Assembly (NCBI GenBank): GCA_965227745.1
Contig: OZ245769.1
Span: 62,001 to 126,000 of the forward strand
Direction: 5' to 3'
DNA length: 64,000 bases
Source: GAS368 sp965227745
GTDB lineage: Bacteria; Verrucomicrobiota; Verrucomicrobiia; Opitutales; Opitutaceae
The stretch's first letter is position 1, and the number at the start of each line of letters is the position of its first letter. The position numbers and the translations under genes were made by a program. Under the pieces are notes generated by a model that searched no databases, had not been told where the DNA came from, and saw nothing but the letters and a program-made list of their open reading frames with translations. Below are positions 52,157 to 59,944 of the stretch, in pieces.

Positions 52157-53098
52157 ATGGCGTTCAATCTGAAAAAAGTGCTGAAGGCATTGCTGCTTTC
52201 GACCAACCAGCCGCTGTCCATCAAGGATATCCAAGGGGCCTTCACGCGTTTCCACGATCAGGCGGCGGCGCTGCCGATGAGCGAGGAAGTGAGTATCGAG
52301 GGCGGCGCGCCCGAGGGGGCGCCGGCGGCGGAAGGTGCGCCCGCAGCGGAGGCGGCGGGCGATGAGGCCGTGGCTGCGGTGGCCAGCGCGCCGGTGGAGG
52401 AGATTGCGGAGATCGCGGTGGATGTGCCCTCCGAGAAAGATCCGGAGCTCTACTCCGATGTGCCGTCGTTGATCACGGGCACGCAGATTCGCGAGGCGAT
52501 GGACCAGATCGCCGCAGAGCTTCGCACCGCCGATGATGGCATCGTGCTCATCGAGGGCAGCTCCGGTTTTCGCATCGTCACGCATCCGCGCTTCGGGCGC
52601 TGGCTGCGTATCCTGCGGCAGGAGCCGCCGCCGGTGAAGCTGAGCCAGTCGGCCGTCGAGACGCTGGCGGTCGTGGCCTATCGCCAGCCCGTGACGCGCG
52701 GCGAGATCGAGACGATCCGCGGTGTTTCCGCCGAGGCCGGCATCAACAAGCTCCTCGAGCGCGAACTCATCTACATCACGGGCCGCGCGGATTCGCCGGG
52801 CCGGCCCATCCAGTATGGGACGACGGACCAGTTCCTCAATTTCATCGGGATCAAGTCTCTGGACGAGTTGCCCGCCTCCGACGTGCTCTCGTCGCGCCAA
52901 ATCGACGAGTGGCTCAAGACCTCTTCCAATCCCCACAAGCCGAACGACGCCGACATGGGCCTGCCCGAGGAGCAACAGCTCGCTCTCGATAGCAACGCAT
53001 CGGTCGCCGTCGCCACGGAGGAAGCGCCCGCGACCGAACCGGAAGCGCCCGACAGCGAGCCCACTCCGAAGGAACCCGACGCCCCGGCGCAAAGCTGA
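52157..53098 (+). CDS. scpB: Segregation and condensation protein B
   Basis: The 313-residue protein is the kleisin-binding winged-helix subunit of the SMC-ScpAB condensin. It has WH1 (~1-35, NLKKVLKALLLSTNQPLSIK, then ~105-155, LRTADDGIVLIEGSSGFRIV) and WH2 (~160-235, LSQSAVETLAVVAYRQPVTR, GEIETIRGVSAEAGINKLLE, GRPIQYGTTDQFLNFIGI). An Ala/Glu-rich acidic stretch of about 55 residues interrupts WH1 (~45-100), and an acidic Pro-rich tail (~260-313) is added, so it is much longer than the usual ~190-200 residues. It is 2 bp upstream of pheA. Confidence 0.9.
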   Translation: MAFNLKKVLKALLLSTNQPLSIKDIQGAFTRFHDQAAALPMSEEVSIEGGAPEGAPAAEGAPAAEAAGDEAVAAVASAPVEEIAEIAVDVPSEKDPELYSDVPSLITGTQIREAMDQIAAELRTADDGIVLIEGSSGFRIVTHPRFGRWLRILRQEPPPVKLSQSAVETLAVVAYRQPVTRGEIETIRGVSAEAGINKLLERELIYITGRADSPGRPIQYGTTDQFLNFIGIKSLDELPASDVLSSRQIDEWLKTSSNPHKPNDADMGLPEEQQLALDSNASVAVATEEAPATEPEAPDSEPTPKEPDAPAQS

Positions 53099-53100
53099 CC

Positions 53101-54180
53101 ATGGACCTCGAGCCCATCCGCAAGCAGATCGACGAAATCGACCTCAAGCTCGTCGAGCTGATCAACCAGCGCCTCGAACTCGCCGCCGAGATCGGCAAAG
53201 TGAAGCGCAGCCAAGGCGGACAAATCTACGTCGCCGAACGCGAGGACGCGGTCTTTCGAAAAGTCACCGGCCGCAACCAAGGCCCGATCAAAAACGAGGC
53301 CCTGCGCGCGATCTACCGCGAGATCATGTCGGCCGCCATTGCGCTGGAGAAGCCGCTGATGATCGCCTACCTCGGGCCCGAGGCGAGCAACACGCACGCC
53401 GCCGCGATGAAGAAATTCGGCGCGAGCGTGGACTATCACCCGATGGCCACGGTGAGCGATATCTTCACCGCCGTCGAAAAGGGCGAGACCGACTATGCAG
53501 TCATCCCGATCGAAAACTCCACCGAAGGCTCCGTGCGCGAGGCGCTCGATAGCTTTGTCGAGAGCGAGCTGAAGATCGTCGCGCAGCTCTACCTCGAGAT
53601 CAATCACGCGCTCATCTCCAACTCGCGCCTTGAGGACATCGAGCGCGTGTACTCCAAGGATCAGGCCCTCGCGCAGTGCCGCCACTGGCTGCAACGTCAC
53701 TTGCCCCACGCGCAGCTCGTCGATGCGCCGAGTACCTCACGCGCGGTGCAGATGACCAAGAGCGAGCCCGGCACCGCAGCGGTGGCGAGTGAACTCGCGG
53801 CTGAATTTCACGGCGTGCCGGTCGTCGAGCGCAACATCCAGGACAAGGCCGACAACACCACGCGCTTCTTCGTCATCGGCCGCAGGCCCTCGGGTGCGGT
53901 CGGCAATGGCAAGGATGTGACGAGCTTCCTCGTCTCCCTCGGCGACGAAGCCGCGTCGCACTCCGGGGCACTGCTCAAGATGCTCATGCCCCTCGCCGAG
54001 CGCGGGATCAATCTTTCGAAAATCGAGTCGCGCCCGAGCAAGAAGCGCCCGTGGGATTACTATTTCTTCCTCGATGTCACCGGCCACTACGAGGACGCCT
54101 CGATGAAGGCCGCCCTCGCCGAGCTGAAGAAATTCTGCCCGCTGGTGAAGTGGCTCGGGAGCTATCCGGCGGTGAGCTGA
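53101..54180 (+). CDS. pheA: Bifunctional chorismate mutase/prephenate dehydratase
   Basis: The 359-residue P-protein makes phenylpyruvate from chorismate. The AroQ chorismate mutase occupies ~1-85 (IRKQIDEIDLKLVELINQRL, KVKRSQGG). The dehydratase follows at ~88-270 (AYLGPEASNTHAA, PIENSTEGSVREALD, DKADNTTRFFVIG) and a regulatory ACT domain at ~280-357 (SGALLKMLMPLAERGINLSK, then IESRP). The ESRP motif is the usual phenylalanine-binding site, so feedback inhibition is expected. It starts 2 bp after scpB. Confidence 0.96.
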   Translation: MDLEPIRKQIDEIDLKLVELINQRLELAAEIGKVKRSQGGQIYVAEREDAVFRKVTGRNQGPIKNEALRAIYREIMSAAIALEKPLMIAYLGPEASNTHAAAMKKFGASVDYHPMATVSDIFTAVEKGETDYAVIPIENSTEGSVREALDSFVESELKIVAQLYLEINHALISNSRLEDIERVYSKDQALAQCRHWLQRHLPHAQLVDAPSTSRAVQMTKSEPGTAAVASELAAEFHGVPVVERNIQDKADNTTRFFVIGRRPSGAVGNGKDVTSFLVSLGDEAASHSGALLKMLMPLAERGINLSKIESRPSKKRPWDYYFFLDVTGHYEDASMKAALAELKKFCPLVKWLGSYPAVS

Positions 54181-54216
54181 GGCAGGTGGGGAGCGTGCAG
54201 GAGGGGGGGGCGTTAC

Positions 54217-54255
54217 GAAAAAAGGCGCGCGCCTCCTAGAGTGAAGGCGCGCGCG
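54217..54255 (-). terminator. Terminator of the MamK-like operon
   Basis: On the minus strand GCGCGCGCCT and AGGCGCGCGC form a 10-bp stem with a ~10-base loop, followed by CTTTTTT. It is about 155 bp beyond the actin-like gene stop, with a hairpin repeat between them. Confidence 0.75.
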
Positions 54256-54276
54256 GTGTCGCTAGCGGAAAGGGAT

Positions 54277-54364
54277 CGGAGGTAGGAGCCTGCTCGCAGG
54301 CGATGGCATATCAGGTTCCTAGGGGCGCGTTAGCCCATCGCCTGCGAGCAGGCTCCCACCTCCG
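54277..54364. repeat. Long-armed REP-like inverted repeat, family D
   Basis: Two 30-base arms (54277-54306 and 54335-54364) pair with one mismatch; the core is GGAGCCTGCTCGCAGGCGAT. Each arm has a GTAGG or GTGGG head and itself folds as a small hairpin (GCCTGC/GCAGGC). It resembles REP pairs. Only this one copy is seen in the window. Confidence 0.75.
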
Positions 54365-54408
54365 GGCTCTCAGCTCTTAGCTCTAGACTCTCAGCTTTGG
54401 CCCGCGAT

Positions 54409-55578
54409 TTATCCCAGCAGCACCTGCCACTGGTTCTCCCGCGCGGAGCGGGCGGCTTTGAGGGCGCCGAGGGCGACGTAGCGTTTGTAATCCTGGCCGG
54501 CGAGTTTGACCTTGGGGGATTCGTAACCGTCGTCGCTGAGGCGTTTTTGGAGGACGGCGTCGATGCCCTTGAGCTGGGAGCCGCCGCCGGTGATCACGAT
54601 GTTTTGGAGGAGCGAGACCACGGAGTCGGAGGGGGCGCGCTCGATGAGCGAGGTGAGCGACGGATAGATTTTATCGATGAGCGTATTGCAGGCGCGCGCG
54701 ATGACGTCGGCCAACTCGATGGTGTGCGATTTGCCGCCCATGATGACCTTGACCTCGAGCGGGCGGCGCGAGGGGCCGACGTAGCCGTGGGCCTCTTTGA
54801 TTTCGCGGACCTTGTGGCGGGAGAGGCCATTGTTGGGATAGGTGCGATTCAGCTCCTCGTGCATGATCTGATCGATGGCATCGCCGGCGAAGGGGATGCT
54901 GATCTGGTCTTCGCTCGTCGGGAAATAGCCCTGCACGAGACAAAGGTCGCTCGTGCCGCCGCCGATATCGATGAAGAGCGAGTTGACCACGGGGTCGAGA
55001 TAACCGGGCTGGCCCACGCGCGAATCGTCGCGGTAGCCGAGCGCGGAGAGGAACGGCTCGGGAATGAGCAGCACCCGATCGAAGACTCCGTAGGAGCAAC
55101 GGCGAATGCTCTCCCGTGCCGACTCGTCGGCATTGGCCGGCACACCGATGACGGCGCGGATCTCGGCGGTGCCGGAGGGGTCGGCGAGCGTGCGCATGTA
55201 GCGCAAAAAATCCTGCGCGGCCTCGACCTCGGCGATCACGCCCTCGGCGACCGGGGCGACGAGGCGCACGTGCAGCATGGCGCGCAGCGCTTCCTCGCCG
55301 AAGATCATCGTGGCGTTGTTGGTGATGATGCCGTCGACGATGCCATCTTTGACGTAGCCCACGACGGACGGCACGACCTTGCTCACGGTGATATCGGTGC
55401 CGGTGGACGGGCCGGCCAGAAGGCACGACTTGTTCGTGCCGAGATCGAAGCCGACCAAGATGGTCTTGGACTTCGTGCCCGGGGGGCGCGGCGCGGACGA
55501 GGCGGGCGTGGACGAATACGGCGGAGCGAGAGTGGGAGAGGGAGCGGCGACGGGCTTTTCGAGGGTGGCTGTTGTCAT
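54409..55578 (-). CDS. MamK-like bacterial actin
   Basis: The 389-residue protein has a full actin-like ATPase core: phosphate-1 loop ILVGFDLGTNKS (~40-51), VVGYVKDG (~72-79), AVIGVPANAD (~142-151), LLIPEPFLSALG (~170-181), phosphate-2 IDIGGGTSDLC (~203-213), EDQISIPFAGDAIDQIMHEE (~223-242) and adenosine motif QNIVITGGGSQLKGID (~325-340). Spacing and wording (VVGYxKD, GVPAxA, EDQ, LQNIVxxGGGS) are closer to MamK, the filament that aligns magnetosomes, than to MreB, FtsA or DnaK. A Pro/Ala/Ser/Thr-rich extension (1-37) is unusual. It is the last of three co-directional genes bounded by terminators. It should form cytoplasmic filaments; the cargo is unknown. Confidence 0.85.
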   Translation of the reverse strand: MTTATLEKPVAAPSPTLAPPYSSTPASSAPRPPGTKSKTILVGFDLGTNKSCLLAGPSTGTDITVSKVVPSVVGYVKDGIVDGIITNNATMIFGEEALRAMLHVRLVAPVAEGVIAEVEAAQDFLRYMRTLADPSGTAEIRAVIGVPANADESARESIRRCSYGVFDRVLLIPEPFLSALGYRDDSRVGQPGYLDPVVNSLFIDIGGGTSDLCLVQGYFPTSEDQISIPFAGDAIDQIMHEELNRTYPNNGLSRHKVREIKEAHGYVGPSRRPLEVKVIMGGKSHTIELADVIARACNTLIDKIYPSLTSLIERAPSDSVVSLLQNIVITGGGSQLKGIDAVLQKRLSDDGYESPKVKLAGQDYKRYVALGALKAARSARENQWQVLLG

Positions 55579-55625
55579 GAGTCTAGTTGGTTGTCTGTGG
55601 TTGATGACGAGTCGTAGCCGGAGAA

Positions 55626-56117
55626 TCAGGAGGCGCGGCGCGTGGGGCGCTCTTGCGCGAGCATATCGTCGATAAAATCTGCGATGGACGGCGCGGTGGT
55701 GCGGACGGGGCGAGGAGTGGGAGTGGGCCGACGGGACGTTGACGGGGTTGCCGCAGTGGAGGGCTCGGGGGCCGCAACGGAAGCGGCCTGCACCGAGTGG
55801 GCCGGCGCAGAGTGCAGTGTGTGCGCGTAAGATTGAGATTGAGCGGCGGCGACCGGGGCGAAGGTGAAGGCGCTGCGCAACTGCTCGACGATCAGCGGGC
55901 CGATGATTTCGGCGAGGGCCTGGGCTTCGAGGACGCGTTTTTCTTCCGCGACGAAGAGCGCCTGCACGCGGGGATCGAGATCGGCGGTCGGGGGCAGCGC
56001 GGAGATGGCGCGCGCAAACTCGTGGTCATGCAGTTGCCCTGCTTCAGCCTCGCGACCGGTGTGCCGCAGGAGACAGATGCGCCGACAGAGCTGAACCACG
56101 ACGTCCCACGGCGGCAT
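55626..56117 (-). CDS. Uncharacterised partner of the MamK-like actin
   Basis: From ATG at 56117 (MPPWDVVVQLCRRICLLRHT) the protein has 163 residues. A GTG at 56216, adjoining the previous stop, is an alternative start, but the extra 33 residues look unlike protein. Residues 1-85 are helical (GREAEAGQLHDHEFARAISA, LFVAEEKRVLEAQALAEIIG). Residues ~90-145 are Ala/Pro/Ser/Thr-rich and probably disordered, and the last ~20 form a short acidic-basic helix (APSIADFIDDMLAQERPTRR). This tail could be a binding peptide for the filament, whose own N-terminus is similarly Pro/Ala-rich. No known family. Confidence 0.65.
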   Translation of the reverse strand: MPPWDVVVQLCRRICLLRHTGREAEAGQLHDHEFARAISALPPTADLDPRVQALFVAEEKRVLEAQALAEIIGPLIVEQLRSAFTFAPVAAAQSQSYAHTLHSAPAHSVQAASVAAPEPSTAATPSTSRRPTPTPRPVRTTAPSIADFIDDMLAQERPTRRAS

Positions 56118-56216
56118 GGTCGGAAAATTTTCCGAGGCGGTAAAAACGGAGCTCAATGTTCGCGCCGCTAGACCACGCTCGTTTCCGCTGGTTCGCGGAA
56201 ATATTTTCCGGAGCAC

Positions 56217-56738
56217 TTACTCTTTTTCTGAACGTTTTTCGACGCGCGTTTCCGGTGCGCTGGGGGCGTCGTCGTGGTGCTGGAAAATCGCCCATAATCC
56301 GCCAACCACGACGGCGAGGACGACGAAGGCGGCGAAGAAATAAATCAGGCAGCCTTTGCGCACATCGGTCTTCAGCGTGTCGGGCGGGACGCGATATTCG
56401 TCGAGGATCGCCTCGGCGACGGCGACCACTTGCGGATTTTCGTCGCTGGCGGTCGTCGAGTTTTTCGCGCGATCGGCGGCGTGGCGGGCGATCGCGGCGG
56501 CCTGGCCGGCGAGGTAGCTGGAACTCGAAGCGGCGGGGGCGGCGAGGGGACGAACGGGCGCGGACGGAGGTAGCGGCCACGGCTCCGTCCGAAGAGGAGA
56601 GGAGAGCGGGGGAAGGTCGTAGCCGATCTTGGGCGCTGCGCCGGCGGCGGAGGCGGCTTCGATCTCGCGATCCAGCCAGGCCAGATGCTCTTCGATCAAG
56701 GCGCGCTGGCGGAGGAGGTCTTGGAGCCGGTCGGACAT
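56217..56738 (-). CDS. Membrane protein upstream of the MamK-like actin
   Basis: The 173-residue protein opens with a short amphipathic coiled coil (MSDRLQDLLRQRALIEEHLA, to ~30). A Pro/Ala/Ser-rich linker follows (~35-75), then a helical region (~76-128) and one C-terminal membrane helix (~129-152, IYFFAAFVVLAVVVGGLWAI) with a charged tail. It is therefore a tail-anchored-like protein with most of its mass in the cytoplasm, suited to tether a filament to the membrane. It is the first gene of the three-gene unit and follows the rpmA terminator. No family is recognised. Confidence 0.7.
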   Translation of the reverse strand: MSDRLQDLLRQRALIEEHLAWLDREIEAASAAGAAPKIGYDLPPLSSPLRTEPWPLPPSAPVRPLAAPAASSSSYLAGQAAAIARHAADRAKNSTTASDENPQVVAVAEAILDEYRVPPDTLKTDVRKGCLIYFFAAFVVLAVVVGGLWAIFQHHDDAPSAPETRVEKRSEKE

Positions 56739-56783
56739 GCGTGGCTCAGACGCTCATGCGAGCCGAGGGGGCCTAGCAACACA

Positions 56784-56814
56784 CAAAAAAAGCGCCGGAC
56801 TTTCGTCCGACGCT
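56784..56814 (-). terminator. Rho-independent terminator of rplU-rpmA
   Basis: On the minus strand AGCGTCGGAC and GTCCGGCGCT form a stem (one G-T pair) with loop GAAA, followed by TTTTTTTGTG, 29 bp after the rpmA stop. Confidence 0.93.
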
Positions 56815-56842
56815 CAAAATGCAAACGACTAAGCGGGAGGGG

Positions 56843-57088
56843 TTAGGCGGTGACGATGGCGACCTTGCGGTGAGCCTTGTCGTACTGGACGGTGCCGTCC
56901 TTGAGGGCGAAGAGGGTCCAATCGCGACCGACGCCGACATTCTTGCCCGGGTGGAGCTTGCTGCCGCGCTGGCGCATGATGATGGAACCGGCGGTGACGG
57001 ACTCGCCGCCGAATGCCTTGATGCCGAGACGCTTGGAGTGGCTCTCGCGACCGTTGGTCGATGTGCCCTGACCTTTTTTGTGTGCCAT
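56843..57088 (-). CDS. rpmA: 50S ribosomal protein L27
   Basis: The 81-residue protein is a full-length L27 (MAHKKGQGTSTNGRESHSKR, GSIIMRQRGSKLHPGKNVGV). It sits near the peptidyl-transferase centre, where the flexible N-terminus contacts P-site tRNA. The N-terminus is not extended by the cleavable peptide found in Firmicutes. It is 22 bp downstream of rplU, the universal pairing, and is followed by a terminator. Confidence 0.98.
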   Translation of the reverse strand: MAHKKGQGTSTNGRESHSKRLGIKAFGGESVTAGSIIMRQRGSKLHPGKNVGVGRDWTLFALKDGTVQYDKAHRKVAIVTA

Positions 57089-57110
57089 GGTGGGTGTTTC
57101 CTTTTAAAAA

Positions 57111-57425
57111 TTAGGCGTTGATGGACTCGATCTTGATGACGGAGAGCTCCTGGCGGTGACCGCGTTTGCGCTCCATACCCTTGCGCTTCTTCTTCTTGAA
57201 CACGATGACTTTGTCACCGCGCTTGTTCTCGAGAATCTTGGCCGAAACCGTGGCGCCCACGAGGGTGGGGGTGCCCACCTTGTAGTCGGCACCAGCGCCA
57301 GCCGCGAGCACGTCTTTGATTTCAACGGTCGAGCCTTTTTCAGTGCCGGGATAGCGGTTCACGATAAGGATGTCGCCCTCGGTGACAGTGAACTGCTGGC
57401 CTTGGGTTTTGATAGTGGCTTTCAT
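57111..57425 (-). CDS. rplU: 50S ribosomal protein L21
   Basis: The ATG at 57425 (MKATIKTQGQQFTVTEGDIL) gives a 104-residue L21 with the conserved basic block VIVFKKKKRKGMERKRGHRQ, which binds 23S rRNA. It is the first gene of rplU-rpmA. Confidence 0.98.
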   Translation of the reverse strand: MKATIKTQGQQFTVTEGDILIVNRYPGTEKGSTVEIKDVLAAGAGADYKVGTPTLVGATVSAKILENKRGDKVIVFKKKKRKGMERKRGHRQELSVIKIESINA

Positions 57426-57503
57426 AAATAAAACGCTGAGCAAAGCGTTTTTGGGCCCCGGTAGGCAAGGATTATTTACTCAACGTAACACAAAACCCGC
57501 GAG

Positions 57504-58460
57504 TTACCCAGTCGGCTCGAAAAAAGGCTCCGGAAATTCCGCCACGCCGGGGTGCGCGGCGTTGGCGGCGGCGTAGGGCAAGGCGTAGGCAACCGCATCG
57601 CGCAGAGGGAGTTGGCGGATAAACGTCGCGTGTAGGATACACGCGAAGAGGACGTCGCCCGAACCCGTGGCCGAGACCTCGCGAACGGCCGGCGGGATCA
57701 GCGTGGCGAGCGTGCCGTCGGTCTCACGGAGGCTCACCGCGTGCGGGCCATCGCTCACCACCCAGCGCCGGGCGGTGGTGGGGAGGGGCAGATGGGCGAG
57801 ATCGGGCGCGAAGGCGCGGAGCTCGTCGGCATTGATCTTAATGAGCGCGAGCGGTTGCGCGGCGGCCCAGGCCAGCGGCGGGCCGTAGGTATCCGCGGCG
57901 AGGATACCGCGCGCCTGCCAGCGGAGGAGCGCGGCGCGGAGCGGATCGAACTCGGCACCGGTCCAGCCGGGGAAGCTGCCGCAGAGAGCGAGGACTTGGC
58001 CGGCGGGTTGGGCGTCGAGAAAATCGGCGCAGGCGCGGACGGCCGCGGCGTCGGGGGCGGAGTCTCGGCCGAGGAAGGTGGTTTCGGGCAGCGGGGGCGT
58101 GGGCGCGGGGGAGAGAGGAACGAACTCGGGAGCGGGGGTGGAAGGCGACGGCGAGGCGGGGGGGAGCGTGCGGACGACGGTGCCGGTGCGGGTGGGCGTC
58201 GAGGAGGCGAAGGCGCGATACGGGAAACCGCGCGCGGTGAGCCACGCCTCGCACTCCGCGCCAGGGGCGCCGCCGGTGAAGCAGAGGGCGGTGGTGGGCG
58301 CGCCCAGGCGTGTGAGCATTTTGGATACGTTGATGCCCTTGCCCCCGACTTGAAAACTTTCGGCGCGGGCGCGCTGGGTTTGGCCCGGAGCCCACGTGTC
58401 AAATTCCAGCGTGCGCTCGGCGAGGAGGTTGCCGGTGAGGGTGAAGATATGCGGGGTCAT
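57504..58460 (-). CDS. PfkB-family sugar-phosphate kinase
   Basis: The ATG at 58460 (MTPHIFTLTGNLLAERTLEF) gives 318 residues of the 1-phosphofructokinase/tagatose-6-phosphate kinase branch. It has FQVGGKGINVSKMLTRLGAP (substrate-binding), LCGSFPGW, IKINADELRAF and the catalytic ATGSGDVLFACIL, in which Asp is the base. A Pro/Ser/Ala-rich stretch (~100-128) is inserted in the lid region. There is no phosphotransferase system or sugar operon next to it, so the sugar is not known. Confidence 0.87.
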   Translation of the reverse strand: MTPHIFTLTGNLLAERTLEFDTWAPGQTQRARAESFQVGGKGINVSKMLTRLGAPTTALCFTGGAPGAECEAWLTARGFPYRAFASSTPTRTGTVVRTLPPASPSPSTPAPEFVPLSPAPTPPLPETTFLGRDSAPDAAAVRACADFLDAQPAGQVLALCGSFPGWTGAEFDPLRAALLRWQARGILAADTYGPPLAWAAAQPLALIKINADELRAFAPDLAHLPLPTTARRWVVSDGPHAVSLRETDGTLATLIPPAVREVSATGSGDVLFACILHATFIRQLPLRDAVAYALPYAAANAAHPGVAEFPEPFFEPTG

Positions 58461-58486
58461 CGGTGACAGGAACCTCTGGGCGAGGC

Positions 58487-59917
58487 TCACGACGGCGGCG
58501 TTCTAGTTCTCGCCGGCGCGGCTTTCTTTTCGTCGCGGTAGAAGACGTAGTTCGTGAGGAAACTCAGGCCAAAGACGCCGCTGAGCGTGCGGATATTGCG
58601 CATCGCGCCAAACACCATCGTGAGCGAGCTGGCCTGCGGTTCGTGCACGCGCAGCAGGAGCAGGCAGCCGGCGAGGGCGAGCACGGGCTGGAGGGCGAAG
58701 CAGACGTGGTAAACGAAGAGTGGGTCGGCGCCGTGGCCGAGGGTGCGGGAGAGGATCCAGCCGCCGGTGATCGGGGCGATGGCGGCGACGAGGGAGGTGA
58801 CCGCGAGGTGGATGCCAATGGCGAGGCCCTTGGCCTGCACGGGGATCAGGCGCAGGAGGATTGTGAATTGCCCGAGGATGAAGCCGGCGCTCGTCGCACC
58901 ACCCCAGAGCCACATGCCGTAGAGCATCTCGGCGTTGTCGGGCTTGAGGATGCACCAGAGGAAATTTTGCACCTGCCAGAGGATGAGGGAAAAGGTCATC
59001 ACCGCTTTGTTGCCGTAGCGGTCAAGCAGGGGGCCCCACGCGGGCAGCGAGAGCGCGCCGCCGAGCTGCGAGAGCGTGAAGAGCACGCCGACATCGAAGG
59101 CGGAAAAATCCAGCTCCTCGAACATGAAGATGTGGTAGAACGGGCCGAAGCAATTGGACGCGAACGACCACACGGCGCCAAAGGCGATGAAGGCGAGGAG
59201 GGACTTCGATTCGCGCACGAGGGCGACTTGCTCGCGAATCGGCAGCGCGACGACGGGGACTTGTTTACGAGTGCGGGCGGGTGTCTGCGACTGCCAGCGG
59301 AGCGAAAAGCAACGCATCCCGCCGGCGACCACGATGAGGGCCTGAAAAACCGTGACCGAGTAATTCCACTCGGCTAGCGCCCAACCCGCCCCGAGCACGA
59401 AGACGAGCGTGGAGACCTGCAGCGTGCCGTTGCGCCGACCGAAGTATTTTCCGCGGAGGCGGGTCGGCACCCATTCTTGAATCCACGCATTCCACGAGAC
59501 ACCAGCGATGGCGGAAAAGAAACTCGAGATGAGAAACCACCAGATGAACACGCGCCCAGCCGTGGCGGGATCGTCGCGTGGCACCCACGGCAAAAATATG
59601 CCGAGCGCCACCCACGTCGCGAGATGGCACGACGCGGCGGTGACGGTCACGAACTTCGGCGGCTTCCACTTCGCGATGAACGGCGCGGTGAAAATCTGGA
59701 GGAAATTCGCGATGAAGGGCAGCGCGCTGATGAGGCCGATGGTGGTCTTGGGGAGCGGGTAACCCTTGGCCACGAGCGCGGTCATGAAGACATTGACCGG
59801 CAGCGCCATCGTCACGATCGGCATCGCCATCACGCCCTCGGCCACGGTGGTGCGCAGGGAGCGACGCAGGTCGGCTTTGTAGTGAGCGGCGGTGGGCTGC
59901 GTGGTGGTTGCGTTCAA
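58487..59917 (-). CDS. MFS transporter
   Basis: The protein (476 residues from TTG at 59917) has about twelve hydrophobic helices arranged as a major facilitator: TTIGLISALPFIANFLQIFT, LRGKYFGRRN in the helix 2-3/4-5 style loop, WGPLLDRYGNKAVMTFSLIL after helix 7. A long cytoplasmic loop follows the sixth helix (RWQSQTPARTRKQVPVVALP). The frame stays open far upstream, but that part is antisense to the glycosylase gene. No ATG precedes the first helix, so the TTG is the best candidate. The substrate is unknown. It lies 26 bp upstream of the PfkB gene on the same strand, and a sugar substrate would fit that. Confidence 0.82.
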   Translation of the reverse strand: MNATTTQPTAAHYKADLRRSLRTTVAEGVMAMPIVTMALPVNVFMTALVAKGYPLPKTTIGLISALPFIANFLQIFTAPFIAKWKPPKFVTVTAASCHLATWVALGIFLPWVPRDDPATAGRVFIWWFLISSFFSAIAGVSWNAWIQEWVPTRLRGKYFGRRNGTLQVSTLVFVLGAGWALAEWNYSVTVFQALIVVAGGMRCFSLRWQSQTPARTRKQVPVVALPIREQVALVRESKSLLAFIAFGAVWSFASNCFGPFYHIFMFEELDFSAFDVGVLFTLSQLGGALSLPAWGPLLDRYGNKAVMTFSLILWQVQNFLWCILKPDNAEMLYGMWLWGGATSAGFILGQFTILLRLIPVQAKGLAIGIHLAVTSLVAAIAPITGGWILSRTLGHGADPLFVYHVCFALQPVLALAGCLLLLRVHEPQASSLTMVFGAMRNIRTLSGVFGLSFLTNYVFYRDEKKAAPARTRTPPS

Positions 59918-59944
59918 GATATCTTTGGACCCATTCAATAGGCG

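Noticed and set aside
54397..55617. A 406-codon frame antisense to the MamK-like actin
   Set aside because: It arises from the GC-rich codon pattern. The actin motifs on the minus strand are decisive.
58461..58490. Upstream start of the PfkB kinase overlapping the MFS stop
   Set aside because: The family N-terminus begins at ATG 58460, and the extra ten residues are not needed.
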